A DNA stretch of 64,000 nucleotides from Pseudomonadota bacterium (GCA_018902755.1 JAHIQI010000052.1:124001-188000); one strand, 5' to 3'. Counted from the first letter of the stretch, positions 53,697-61,880 are shown. Made by a program: numbers and translations. Notes: generated from the sequence alone by a model not told the origin.

Positions 53697-54865
53697 TTTT
53701 GACTAATAATGATAAAAGATACTGGGGCAAATTAATCGGGGGTGGCGTTGAAGCTTCAATGCTCCTGTCTATAGAAGAGTTAATAGACGAAAAAGAGTGG
53801 GTAGAAGCGGCTAAACTTTTGAGAGTATTCTTGGCTATGTATCCCTTTCAATATGACCTTATTGAAAAATATATTAGTGCGAGTGGACTATATGATACTT
53901 GTAAGGGAGTATTAAGTGACGCATGGGTTTTGGATTGCGATAAAAACAAAATTATTACAAGTGCTGACATGGAAAAAATATCAGAGACGGTTGGGGCCGA
54001 AATAGAGAGGCAATATGATTATGGAGGAAACACCTGCCAATCTATATGCTATAGTTTTTTGACCGGTTATAATAACGCGCTTGCCAAAAAGTTAAATGCC
54101 AAAGAAGTGATAGAAGATATAAAAGAAATATCTGAAGAAGTTATTTCCATAATCAGGCAATATCAGCGCCCGATAAGGGGCGATAACGAATTGAAGGCAA
54201 TAGCAGCATATCTGTGTTTCGGGGACCTTGCCCTAGGCGAAATTGTAAGCGACTTCTTTGTGGGTACTAGAGGCAGCATAGATCTAGATGGGCTTAATGT
54301 TGATCATTTGATTGACTGTGTTGGAGCCGCCGCCCGTGATGATATTGAGGTACAAAAGACCATTAAGCATACACAGGAAAAGTTGGATGATTATTTAAAA
54401 GAAAAGCGCGATAAGAATAATAGATGGACGCGCGCTTGGAGTGAAGATGAAGTCGCCCATATGATTATTAAAAACGCCATTTTGGGGTTAATTTTGATCC
54501 GGGATAAAAATATATTGCCAGGAGGCATTGTTTTTTATTTGGAAATTGTTTCATTGCTTATAAATAAAACAAAACGGAAAAAGCCAAAATTTGGACATCT
54601 GATTGTGTCGGCAACTATTGTTTATCGAATAAGGTACTTTTTGGAAGAGGTGTTTAATTATGATAGTAATTGGTGGGTTGAATCAGCGATATTCGATGGC
54701 GGGTTGTCTCAACCTGAATTGGCCAATCTAGATTTATACTTAACTCATATGTCTTCTGAGGTAATAGAGGCAATAATTCAAAAGGCGGTAGAAACCTTGG
54801 AAAGTATTAAACACAAATCGGACCAATCAAAGAAATTGGTCCGATTTGTGGGAAAAGTTTCCTAA
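53642..54865 (+). CDS. Unknown AT-rich gene, second of a two-gene insert
   Basis: A 407-residue protein from ATG 53642, or about 388 from a TTG at 53699 just after the first gene's stop; I cannot decide between them. It appears fully helical, with a possible hydrophobic segment ILGLILIRDKNIL and KFGHLIVSATIVY. No catalytic motif is visible. Its 3' end contains a strong hairpin shared with the convergent ArdC gene. Composition, orientation and the iteron promoter suggest a self-contained cargo module, such as defence or toxin-antitoxin, but nothing in the sequence proves that. Confidence 0.6.
   Translation: MEGSLAREKQQLKGSRTVILTNNDKRYWGKLIGGGVEASMLLSIEELIDEKEWVEAAKLLRVFLAMYPFQYDLIEKYISASGLYDTCKGVLSDAWVLDCDKNKIITSADMEKISETVGAEIERQYDYGGNTCQSICYSFLTGYNNALAKKLNAKEVIEDIKEISEEVISIIRQYQRPIRGDNELKAIAAYLCFGDLALGEIVSDFFVGTRGSIDLDGLNVDHLIDCVGAAARDDIEVQKTIKHTQEKLDDYLKEKRDKNNRWTRAWSEDEVAHMIIKNAILGLILIRDKNILPGGIVFYLEIVSLLINKTKRKKPKFGHLIVSATIVYRIRYFLEEVFNYDSNWWVESAIFDGGLSQPELANLDLYLTHMSSEVIEAIIQKAVETLESIKHKSDQSKKLVRFVGKVS
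54812..54850. terminator. 16-bp-stem hairpin between convergent genes
   Basis: CACAAATCGGACCAAT, loop CAAAGAA, ATTGGTCCGATTTGTG: a perfect 16-bp stem. It lies inside the last codons of the plus-strand gene and just beyond the minus-strand ArdC stop, with TTTAATACTTT following on the minus strand. It is best read as a terminator for the minus operon. Confidence 0.7.
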
Positions 54866-55734
54866 AATTCAGACCCCCGGCTAGTTGGCTTGGATTTCCC
54901 AACCACCCAATCCACCGCCTTCTGAGCCTGGGCTGCCGCCTGCACCACCAGGGTGCTGTCCTTCTTGAGCTTGCTCAGCCATCCCTGAATATAGGCTGCC
55001 GAGTTGTCGATGGTCTTATTGACTATGCCAGTCACTCCACAAAGCATGGCTGCGCCCATCTCGGCCACCAGTTCCTCCTTGGAGTAGTTGGTGGAGCCAA
55101 AGGGGGCCATGTCCACCAGGGTGGGACGGTTCAGGCGTGACTCGTGGCCAGTGGCGTGGACCATCTCGTGAAAGAGGGTGGAGTAGTATTCCTCGTCACT
55201 GACAAAGGTCTCTGGCCGGGGCATATTTACCAGGTCTTTGCGCGGGCTGTACCAGGCAGCCTGCACCTGATGCTGTAAGGTCGGTGGACTGGGCATACCT
55301 GCCATGACCTGCTCACAGCGCTCGATGGGACTGAAAGGTCGATCCGGTGCCTGGTCCTCCTTGGGCGGTTCGATGCCCTCGGTCTGCTCCAGGTTGAAGA
55401 CGCGGTAGTAGCGCAGGAAGGGCACTTCCTTCTTTTCGCCGGTCTCCTGGTCCTTTACCTCCAGCCACTTCCAAAACACCACCGGGGTGCTCTTGGCCCC
55501 TTTCTTGACGCTTCCCCCCAGTTTCTTGGTCTGGTTAAAGGTAAGCCAGTATGGACTGGCATAGCTGCTCACGTTGAGCATGAAGCGGTTGATGCCTCGG
55601 TAGGGCCGCTTGCTAACCAAATTCATGGCTAGGCCGCCGCCCTTCCACGGCTTTTGCCAGGGCACGGTTCCCTGTTCAAGTAGTTCTATGATACGATCGC
55701 TAACGATCTGATAGGCATTACCCCTGCCTTTCAT
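54862..55734 (-). CDS. ArdC-like antirestriction / ssDNA-binding zincin protein
   Basis: A 290-residue protein. The N-terminal about 120 residues match the DUF1738/ArdC ssDNA-binding domain (PWQKPWKGG, MNLVSKRPYRGINRFML, YWLTFNQTKKLGG). The C-terminal half is zincin-like with HEMVHATGHESR (HExxH at 189-193). ArdC proteins enter with conjugating DNA and block restriction. This protein is typical of mobile elements and supports a transferable island. AAGGAGGTGATC precedes the ATG. Confidence 0.87.
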   Translation of the reverse strand: MKGRGNAYQIVSDRIIELLEQGTVPWQKPWKGGGLAMNLVSKRPYRGINRFMLNVSSYASPYWLTFNQTKKLGGSVKKGAKSTPVVFWKWLEVKDQETGEKKEVPFLRYYRVFNLEQTEGIEPPKEDQAPDRPFSPIERCEQVMAGMPSPPTLQHQVQAAWYSPRKDLVNMPRPETFVSDEEYYSTLFHEMVHATGHESRLNRPTLVDMAPFGSTNYSKEELVAEMGAAMLCGVTGIVNKTIDNSAAYIQGWLSKLKKDSTLVVQAAAQAQKAVDWVVGKSKPTSRGSEF

Positions 55735-55755
55735 CTTTGATCACCTCCTTGGCCA

Positions 55756-55785
55756 CACGGGCCTCTCTCTGCTGAGAGGCCCGTG
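55756..55785. promoter_or_regulatory. 12-bp hairpin in the ArdC leader
   Basis: CACGGGCCTCTC, loop TCTGCT, GAGAGGCCCGTG: a perfect stem about 22 bp upstream of the ArdC start codon. In that position it can mask the ribosome site or bind a repressor. No U run follows on the minus strand. Confidence 0.55.
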
Positions 55786-55802
55786 GGCCTGTTTTTGGGC
55801 AT

Positions 55803-55826
55803 AAAAAATCCACCCCAAGGGGGTGG
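55803..55826 (-). terminator. Intrinsic terminator after the 56922-55860 operon
   Basis: On the minus strand CCACCCC pairs with GGGGTGG and is followed by ATTTTTTATG. It ends the four-gene operon upstream of the ArdC gene. Confidence 0.82.
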
Positions 55827-55859
55827 CCGCGTCTGTCGTGGGTTGTTGGGGGCGAAGGC

Positions 55860-56099
55860 TTAGGCCGCGAAACGTCGCTCCAGGTCCTGATACAGCGCCT
55901 CAATCTCAGAGGCCTCCCAGACTTGACAAAGCCCCAGGTTTTCATCCCGTAGGGCGGCCAGGAAGCCGGCCTTGTAGCCCTGCTTGAAGGACACATCCGG
56001 CAATCCCCGCAGCTCCAGCTCCTGACCCACCCGGCCGGCCAGGGCCAGCAAGGTTGAATCGTTAAGGTCGGAGACCAGGCAAAACACCTTCTTGCTCAT
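55860..56099 (-). CDS. Unknown small protein of the accessory operon
   Basis: A 79-residue protein whose ATG overlaps the previous stop by 4 nt. Predicted alpha/beta (VFCLVSDLNDSTLLALAGRVG ... EASEIEALYQDLERRF). No family recognised. Last gene of a tight operon closed by a terminator. Confidence 0.65.
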   Translation of the reverse strand: MSKKVFCLVSDLNDSTLLALAGRVGQELELRGLPDVSFKQGYKAGFLAALRDENLGLCQVWEASEIEALYQDLERRFAA

Positions 56100-56449
56100 G
56101 ACTGCCTCCTTAATCCCAGGGACCAGATCGCGTCGCGATAGCCGTCCGGATCCACCTTGAGATTGTCGTAGTCACGCACCACCACCTTGACCGGGATGGC
56201 GCTGGTATTGGTGAGGTAGATGTCCTGCACCATGCCCCCGGCGATCTCCACCTGCACCTCGGGCGTAAACAGGCGCAGCTCCGCCAGGGTTTCCTGCAGG
56301 GCCAAGAGCTCCTGCCGGGCCTGAGTGAGGAGATCAAGCTCCTCTGGGTTTTGGTTAAGGGACAGGACTGATGCCCTACCCACCTGGCGCAGCAACTGGT
56401 CGTAGCGCTGCCTTGGTCCTACTGGCTCAGTACAGGTCTTGGCCTTCAT
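56096..56449 (-). CDS. Unknown mobile-element protein
   Basis: A 117-residue protein. The first half is a helical coiled coil (ELDLLTQARQELLALQETLAEL); the end reads VQDIYLTNTSAIPVKVVVRDYD, a beta-rich motif common in plasmid and ICE accessory proteins of unknown function. It overlaps the genes on both sides. Confidence 0.68.
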   Translation of the reverse strand: MKAKTCTEPVGPRQRYDQLLRQVGRASVLSLNQNPEELDLLTQARQELLALQETLAELRLFTPEVQVEIAGGMVQDIYLTNTSAIPVKVVVRDYDNLKVDPDGYRDAIWSLGLRRQS

Positions 56450-56609
56450 GGCGACTCACCTCCCCGGTCTTGAAATCTTGGGCCAGGTAGCACCACTTGG
56501 CCGGCTCGATGGGCTCCAGGAAACGGACTGCCTGCTTTACCGCTTGCTCCGGCGTCTCGGCAGTCACGTCGATCTCCCAGGTGATCCGGTATTCCTTAAA
56601 CTCAGTCAT
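56427..56609 (-). CDS. Unknown small protein
   Basis: A 60-residue protein (MTEFKEYRITWEIDV ... ETPEQAVKQAV). The pattern 'W.I.v.A.tpeeAv..A' is typical of small ferredoxin-like element proteins of unknown role. It overlaps the DUF2958 stop by 8 nt and the next start by 23 nt. Confidence 0.65.
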   Translation of the reverse strand: MTEFKEYRITWEIDVTAETPEQAVKQAVRFLEPIEPAKWCYLAQDFKTGEVSRHEGQDLY

Positions 56610-56922
56610 AGACCTTCACCCCCGGTATCTGGCTGGCTGGCATGGGCCGCCAGTGCAGATCGCGGTCCACCTCCAGGCCCAGGCGGTCTTTGAGCTGCTT
56701 GAGTTCTCTGAGGCTGAAGTAGCCCCACTCGGCCATGTCTCTGTCCCCGTTGAGGATGACGTAGCCGAAAAACAGATCCTGGCCGTCAAACTCGGCCGCG
56801 TACCAGTCGCAGCCATGCAGGAAGAAGTGCATGCTTATGCGCTTGTCCTTGAGGGGCGTCTCCTCGGTCTCATACAGTTTGGGCAGCTGGTTTAGCTGGT
56901 TTTGGGTTGGTTCATTCCACAT
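56602..56922 (-). CDS. DUF2958-family mobile-element protein
   Basis: A 106-residue protein with LPKLYETEETPLKDKRISMHFF, GCDWYAAEFDG, LFFGYVILNGD and EWGYFSLRELKQL, the DUF2958 pattern found widely in plasmids and ICEs. Function unknown. First gene of the operon; AGGAGGTATTAACC precedes the ATG. Confidence 0.85.
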   Translation of the reverse strand: MWNEPTQNQLNQLPKLYETEETPLKDKRISMHFFLHGCDWYAAEFDGQDLFFGYVILNGDRDMAEWGYFSLRELKQLKDRLGLEVDRDLHWRPMPASQIPGVKVYD

Positions 56923-56964
56923 GGTTAATACCTCCTTGTTTAGTTTTGCTTTTGAGGGGCGACT

Positions 56965-57318
56965 TCACCCCGCCACCGGAGGTGAAGGCGCCACGCCAGC
57001 AAAAAGGCCGCCCATTTGGGCAGCCTTGGCTTCAGGGGTTTGCGGTTCCTGAGGAGCATTGGCTCCCCAGCGCGACTCCCAGAGCAGCTTGATGCCATGG
57101 CCCATCACCTCCAGGCCATGGTCAAACTCCTGGGTCAGCTTTCTCCTCTCTCCCAGGTCACGGGTGCGCGATAACTGCTTGAGGGTCAGCTCCAGGGAGA
57201 TGACCCCCAGCATCATTTCGGCTCGGAATTGCTTGCTGGGAAAGGTGCGGCGAAAGCACTGCATCAGCCGCTCCTCCAGGGCAGTCAGCTCGCCTCTTAG
57301 GTCTCGGGTCTTGGCCAT
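56965..57318 (-). CDS. Unknown helical protein
   Basis: A protein of about 117 residues starting at MAKTRDLRGELTALEE with AAGGAGATTTCTT upstream; an upstream frame lacks such a site. Helical with many Arg/Glu pairs, including LKQLSRTRDLGERRKLTQEFD. No family recognised. It lies alone between the ATPase-operon terminator and the DUF2958 operon. Confidence 0.62.
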   Translation of the reverse strand: MAKTRDLRGELTALEERLMQCFRRTFPSKQFRAEMMLGVISLELTLKQLSRTRDLGERRKLTQEFDHGLEVMGHGIKLLWESRWGANAPQEPQTPEAKAAQMGGLFAGVAPSPPVAG

Positions 57319-57407
57319 AAGAAATCTCCTTTCTCGGTTTGAAGGGCCTTGGGTTTTAAGAAATCGGGCCCGGAAGGGCCCTTGGGGAGGGACATGGGTA
57401 GGATTAG

Positions 57408-57432
57408 AAAAAACCCGCTCCCTGAGGGGAGC
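57408..57432 (-). terminator. Intrinsic terminator after the Cas4-like/ATPase operon
   Basis: On the minus strand GCTCCC, loop CTCA, GGGAGC, then GGG and six T. It lies about 150 bp beyond the ATPase stop and closes the operon that begins at 60951. Confidence 0.85.
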
Positions 57433-57583
57433 AGGCATACAGGACGGCATCCAAATCGCTGCTTAAGTGATCAGCCGCTTAAGGTGGGTTTGATAATGGG
57501 ATAGAGCCCGCGCGCCTGGCGCTGTGGATTAATCCGCACGGGTCCCATTTTGGGGATGAGTGTGATGATGGAAAATTTGGGAA

Positions 57584-59518
57584 TTAAAGGGTAGGTGGGT
57601 CAGCCAAAAAATCCTTAGCCAATTTGATCTGAATATTTTCCCGGTTTGGGACCAGCAGGTCCCGCAGCAGATTTTTGAGCTTGAGCTCGGTCTCCTTGTT
57701 GGTGGCGATCATGTACTTGAGCTCGGCCTGGTAGCGGCCCAGCTTGAGCAGGTTGCCGGTCAGGTCGGACTTGCCGGTCTCCACCTGGATGGCCAGGGTC
57801 TGCTCATAGGACTCCACCACCAGGTCCAGGTCGTCCTTTTCTATAAAAGTGAAGCCCTCCTGCTTTAGATAATGCTGCTTGATGGCCTCCACCCAGTAGC
57901 GATGCTCCAGGCCGCCCCGGCCGGGCTGGCGCCACTTGCCGCCCAGCTCCTGCCAGCCTTTATGGCCGAGGTCAAACAGTCGCTTGCCTTCAATGGTCAG
58001 AGGCATGACCAGCTGCAAGGCCTCCAGCTCCTGCAGCAGGCGGTAGCCCTGGGCGGTCTTCAGGCCCAGCTTCTTGAAACGCTGCACCAGCCCTAGGAAG
58101 GGATATGAGGCCAGGTTTTCCAGCAAAATGCGGCCCAGGGGGGAGAGAGTTTCTGGCTTTGGAATATCCCGAAGATTGCTCCTCTGATCTGGCTGAGGTT
58201 CCTCCGGCCTCAGCTGGGCCAAATACCCCTGCATATGCTCTTGCAGGTCCTCATCACGCACCGAGCCCTTTTTCAGGGGAAAAGGAGGCAGGGCCAAAAG
58301 CAGAGGTTGCAGCAAGCGGTCCGAGCGGCAGATGGCCTTGCCTAGGGTAAGCATGGCCAGATATTTGCGCTCGTTCTTGTCCAGCAGCATGGAGTCGGCC
58401 ACGGCCATGACGTCCTGATTCAGGGACAAAGACAGGCAAAACTTGGTGGCCAGGTTGCCCAGGGCGGAGACGCTCATCTTGGAAGGATGCTGGTCGATGA
58501 TCACCAGGCTCTCCCCCAGCTCCCTTATCTCTCGGCAGATGACGTCGGCGATATCCTCCTCCCGCCGGCTCTTTAAAAACAGATGATGGGCTTCCTCGAT
58601 GATGATGAAGTGCTTCAATACCTCCCTCTCCGGCTGCCTCATCCGGTAGTGATAGATCCACAAGAGCAGGGTGCCGATGACAAAGGCCTGGTCCGAGCCG
58701 GACAGGCCGTCCAACTCCAGGATCACCTTCTTGTTGAGCAGATCGGGGATGGAATAGCCCTCAGCACAATTGACCATCTCGCCCAGGCCAGGGTAGTTGA
58801 TGGCGTTAAGGGTCCTCTTGACCGAGGCCCACCACAAGAGCTCCCTGGCCTTCTTTTTCTGCCTAACCACCGAGTCCTTCATCTCCTGAAAGGTGCCGTG
58901 ATGGGAGCTTTCCATAAACACGTCATTGGCCCCGGGGCCCAGCAGATAGACCTTCTCGATGATCTCGGCCAGCTGCTTGATCCACACATGCTCCTCCACT
59001 CCCGGGGGCTTATTCTTGGGATTGAAGAGGAAAGGCGCCACATCGTTGCGGCCCACCGTGAAGATCAAGATCTCTTCATCCTTGAAGTCGGGATGGCCCA
59101 AGAGGTCGCGGTAGTTGCGCTTGTAGTCGAAGATCAAGAAGGGCTTCTGATGCCGGCAGATCTCCCGGATGAGGTTCATGACCAGGGTGGTCTTGCCGCT
59201 GCCGGTCTTGCCGAAGATGCCGCAGTGGCGCAGCCACTCTGGTCCCCGGATGCCAAAGCTAGAGATGGCCTTGTTGGGGTACAGCACCTCACCGACGGTG
59301 TACTCGCCGGCCATTTCTGCACCCTGGGGAGGGGGCAGCAGGATCTGCTCACTCTGCAGGCCCGGCGTCTTTTGGGCCAAGATCAGGTCCATCCAGGACT
59401 CCATCTCCTTCTTCTTGCGCCAGTCCTTTTCAAACAGATACTGCCATCTAAGCCCGGCCCACTGCCGGGCCGGCATCAGCGGCTGCAAGAGCCTCAGCTT
59501 CTCCTCGACAAAATCCAT
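57584..59518 (-). CDS. HerA-like ATPase with winged helix and C-terminal nuclease-like domain
   Basis: A 644-residue protein starting 2 bp after the Cas4-like stop. Walker A GKTGSGKT (103-110), Walker B HFIIIEEAHHLFL, and ELGESLVIIDQHPSKMS are HerA/VirB4-like. A winged helix follows (VQRFKKLGLKTAQGYRLLQEL). The C-terminal about 95 residues have a PD-(D/E)xK-like core: DDLDLVVES, then LAIQVETGKSD. Its tail is organised like that of the 48740 ATPase (HR..W..., conserved spacing of DLVV and the Glu strand). It may be a translocase-nuclease acting with the Cas4-like protein. Confidence 0.78.
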   Translation of the reverse strand: MDFVEEKLRLLQPLMPARQWAGLRWQYLFEKDWRKKKEMESWMDLILAQKTPGLQSEQILLPPPQGAEMAGEYTVGEVLYPNKAISSFGIRGPEWLRHCGIFGKTGSGKTTLVMNLIREICRHQKPFLIFDYKRNYRDLLGHPDFKDEEILIFTVGRNDVAPFLFNPKNKPPGVEEHVWIKQLAEIIEKVYLLGPGANDVFMESSHHGTFQEMKDSVVRQKKKARELLWWASVKRTLNAINYPGLGEMVNCAEGYSIPDLLNKKVILELDGLSGSDQAFVIGTLLLWIYHYRMRQPEREVLKHFIIIEEAHHLFLKSRREEDIADVICREIRELGESLVIIDQHPSKMSVSALGNLATKFCLSLSLNQDVMAVADSMLLDKNERKYLAMLTLGKAICRSDRLLQPLLLALPPFPLKKGSVRDEDLQEHMQGYLAQLRPEEPQPDQRSNLRDIPKPETLSPLGRILLENLASYPFLGLVQRFKKLGLKTAQGYRLLQELEALQLVMPLTIEGKRLFDLGHKGWQELGGKWRQPGRGGLEHRYWVEAIKQHYLKQEGFTFIEKDDLDLVVESYEQTLAIQVETGKSDLTGNLLKLGRYQAELKYMIATNKETELKLKNLLRDLLVPNRENIQIKLAKDFLADPPTL

Positions 59519-59520
59519 TT

Positions 59521-60273
59521 TCAGGTATTGATGAAATCCCTCTCACACCTGCCGCCGCAGGTGCAGGGGTAGTCCTCCTCTTGTTCAGATATGGTGTTTT
59601 GGTGGGTGGACTCCACCAGGGTGCGGGCGTAGTGCAGCAGGGCATCGTCCACCCGAATGGCCTCGGGATCGCCCTCGCTGGCCAGGAAGTGGATCCATAC
59701 CTCCTCCAGGGGCCGCCCAAAAAACTCCCCGTAGAGCAGAGCGTAGATGGCCGCCTGCCTCTCTATCTCTGGGGTGATCTCCGGCCTCCGGGAGGTCTTG
59801 TAGTCCACCACAATGGGCTCCCCGCCGATATCGTGGATGGCGTCCACGATGCCTAGCAGCCCCAGCTTCTTGGATACCAATCTGGCCTCATAGCGGGTCA
59901 CCAGCAGGGTAGGGTTACGCTGCTTCCAGGCCGCGAAATTGATCAGCATCAGCTGGCTTTCCAGCTCAAACTGGCGCAGCTGCTCCTCCGATAAGCCCAA
60001 GGCCTGCAAGGAGGGCAAAGACCTTTGCCATTCCTGAGCCAAGTCTCGGAGCAGGGTCCGCTGCATCTGGACCAGCGCCAGTGAATGCCCGGTCTGGGGG
60101 CTGTGCTGGTTGAAGCGGGCCAGCACCCGGTGCACCACATTGCCCCGGATCAGGTAGATCGAGGGCTTGGTCTTAAGCCTTTTTATGTAGCGCAGATAAA
60201 ACTTGTGGGGGCAGTCCAGGTAGGTGTTGATGGCGGTGGGGCTGAGGATGCGTTTAAATCCGATCCTGATCAC
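59521..60273 (-). CDS. Cas4/RecB-like nuclease with putative Fe-S cluster
   Basis: About 250 residues from a GTG at 60273 (the longer frame runs through the preceding gene). Nuclease residues are visible: His48 (VVHRVL), Asp144 (GIVDAI), Asp157-Tyr-Lys159 (VVDYKTS) and Gln173 (QAAIYALLYG), the RecB/Cas4 motif set. One Cys near the start (Cys21, YLDCPHKF) and three near the end (CTCGGRC, about 237-243) match the four-Cys Fe-S cluster of Cas4 and AddB. No cas genes or CRISPR array are near. It lies in an operon with the HerA-like ATPase. Confidence 0.83.
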   Translation of the reverse strand: MIRIGFKRILSPTAINTYLDCPHKFYLRYIKRLKTKPSIYLIRGNVVHRVLARFNQHSPQTGHSLALVQMQRTLLRDLAQEWQRSLPSLQALGLSEEQLRQFELESQLMLINFAAWKQRNPTLLVTRYEARLVSKKLGLLGIVDAIHDIGGEPIVVDYKTSRRPEITPEIERQAAIYALLYGEFFGRPLEEVWIHFLASEGDPEAIRVDDALLHYARTLVESTHQNTISEQEEDYPCTCGGRCERDFINT

Positions 60274-60421
60274 CCCGCATTTTTCTACGTCTGTTGAGCT
60301 CGCACATGAAGCGAGCCAACACCTCTTTAAGCTCCTCATCGCTCATCAGGAAGGCGAAGGACAGGGGATCATTGATCAGCTGCCTCACCTCCCCCATGGC
60401 GGTCTTGTGGTTTGATTTCAT
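60254..60421 (-). CDS. Small unknown protein ahead of the nuclease
   Basis: A 55-residue protein, MKSNHKTAMGEVRQLINDPL, with GGAGGTG seven bases before the ATG. Helical and basic at the end. It overlaps the nuclease start by 20 nt, which supports both starts. No family recognised. Confidence 0.65.
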   Translation of the reverse strand: MKSNHKTAMGEVRQLINDPLSFAFLMSDEELKEVLARFMCELNRRRKMRGDQDRI

Positions 60422-60435
60422 GTAAGCACCTCCGT

Positions 60436-60951
60436 TCAATACATCAGAAGAGCGGTCTTGTGCCGCTCCTCTCGGGATTCCAACAGGGACTCCCGCATCT
60501 CCTTTTTCAGCCAGAACACGTCCCGAAAATAGCTGGCCTCTTCTTTCCTCTTCTCCTCCTCCAGGCGCAGGATCTGTTCCTCCAGCTTGAACCGATACTT
60601 GTCCCAGATGTCCTCGCCGCGCAGCAGGATCATGTTTTTGAACTCGCACTGATCCAGGTCCATGCGGTACAGATTGCGCTCCTTGATGTCCCGGCGCTGG
60701 TACAGCTCTGAGCTTAAAAGCTCCAGTTTGTAGCCCACCAGCTCCTTCTTTTGCTCCAACAAAAGGTCCAGGCCCAGGCCTGTTTCCGGCACCGTTGCGT
60801 ACCCATCAGGAACCCCATTCGGGACCCCATACTGATCCTTAATCGGACCATCCTGGGTCCCATACAGGTAGTAATACTGGGCCCCAAAGGGGCCGTATTG
60901 GTCCCCAGCTGGGAACACCGGCGGGGTCATTGAGTTTATTTCGGGCAGCAT
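60436..60951 (-). CDS. Unknown protein with Tyr/Gly-rich N-terminus and coiled-coil C-terminus
   Basis: About 171 residues from MLPEINSMTPPVFP (GAGGAAACC upstream). Residues about 15-55 are low-complexity and aromatic, with DQYG and QYYYLYG repeats; the rest is a charged coiled coil (LEEQILRLEEEKRKEE). First gene of the operon that leads to the Cas4-like nuclease and ATPase, 14 bp before the 55-residue gene. Function unknown; a phase-separating or adaptor role is only speculation. Confidence 0.62.
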   Translation of the reverse strand: MLPEINSMTPPVFPAGDQYGPFGAQYYYLYGTQDGPIKDQYGVPNGVPDGYATVPETGLGLDLLLEQKKELVGYKLELLSSELYQRRDIKERNLYRMDLDQCEFKNMILLRGEDIWDKYRFKLEEQILRLEEEKRKEEASYFRDVFWLKKEMRESLLESREERHKTALLMY

Positions 60952-61089
60952 TTTGGTTTCCTCGGGACGTTTGTTTTTACTGGGAAGTAGTACTCCTTTA
61001 AATATTTTTCGGTTTTTTCCGGCCTCCTCCTGCATAAGCCGGTGCGCTGATCGACATCAGAAATAGGGACCCTTAACCAGGAGGAAGTC

Positions 61090-61668
61090 ATGAGACGCTG
61101 GATTGATGATGAGCTTTTTGGGGAATACCCCGATGGCCCCGAGGAGGGGGAGATAGAAAACCCAGAGGAATCTGAAGAGCAACCTCCAGAGCAATCACCA
61201 GACATCCCCGATGTAGCATGGAAGGAGGACCTGGAAAGAATTGAGGATCCCATTCAGCGGGAAAATGCCATCTACCTGGCCAAGCACCTCCTGGATGCCA
61301 AGGAGGAGATGCCCGCCAGGCATGATCGTGAGCAGACCCCTGACCTGGAACGCCAATTGGAGTATGACCACCGCATCCCTCCCCTGGAATCCGAAGCCAG
61401 GGCCGCAGCCCTACCCCCGGAACCCGAACCCCTGTTAGAAGACATCGGTGAGCCCCAGCCTGAGATTGTCGAGACGCATGACGATCCTTGGGAGCACGAG
61501 GCGGCTGTCAGGGATTGGATCGCGGAAATTGGTCCCAACGGGGCGGCCGAACAAATCCTGGAACTCAGCCAACAGGATCGGATCAGCCCTGAGGATTATG
61601 ACCGGATAGTGGACCTTATCCACGAGGCCCGCCACGGCGAGGACGAGGAGCCGGATCCCGCCGAATGA
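61090..61668 (+). CDS. Strongly acidic protein (possible DNA mimic)
   Basis: A 192-residue protein with CCAGGAGGAAGTC before the ATG, divergent from the nuclease operon. It is exceptionally rich in Glu and Asp throughout (GPEEGEIENPEESEEQ, HGEDEEPDPAE) with few basic residues. The C-terminal half is helical (AAVRDWIAEIGPNGAAEQIL). Small acidic proteins on mobile elements often mimic DNA to block restriction or nucleases; here this is inferred from composition and from its place beside nuclease genes. Confidence 0.68.
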   Translation: MRRWIDDELFGEYPDGPEEGEIENPEESEEQPPEQSPDIPDVAWKEDLERIEDPIQRENAIYLAKHLLDAKEEMPARHDREQTPDLERQLEYDHRIPPLESEARAAALPPEPEPLLEDIGEPQPEIVETHDDPWEHEAAVRDWIAEIGPNGAAEQILELSQQDRISPEDYDRIVDLIHEARHGEDEEPDPAE

Positions 61669-61880
61669 GCCTGATCAGTCGGCCGTTGCAAACGGGGGAT
61701 AGGGGGTTATTCAACCTCCTTTACCCCCTTATTTCTTTATCTCCTTTATCTTTTCTTCCCCTTTTCCCCTTCTTGCCCCTCATTTCTTCCCATGCTTCTC
61801 ATATCTCTCATTTTCGCCATTTTTCGCCATTTCCCGGCTTTCCGGCCCCTGCCGCCGCTCTCCCAGCTTTTCTTGCCTTC

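Noticed and set aside
59521..60273. Cas4 as part of a CRISPR adaptation module
   Set aside because: No cas1, cas2 or array in the window; its operon partner is a HerA-like ATPase.
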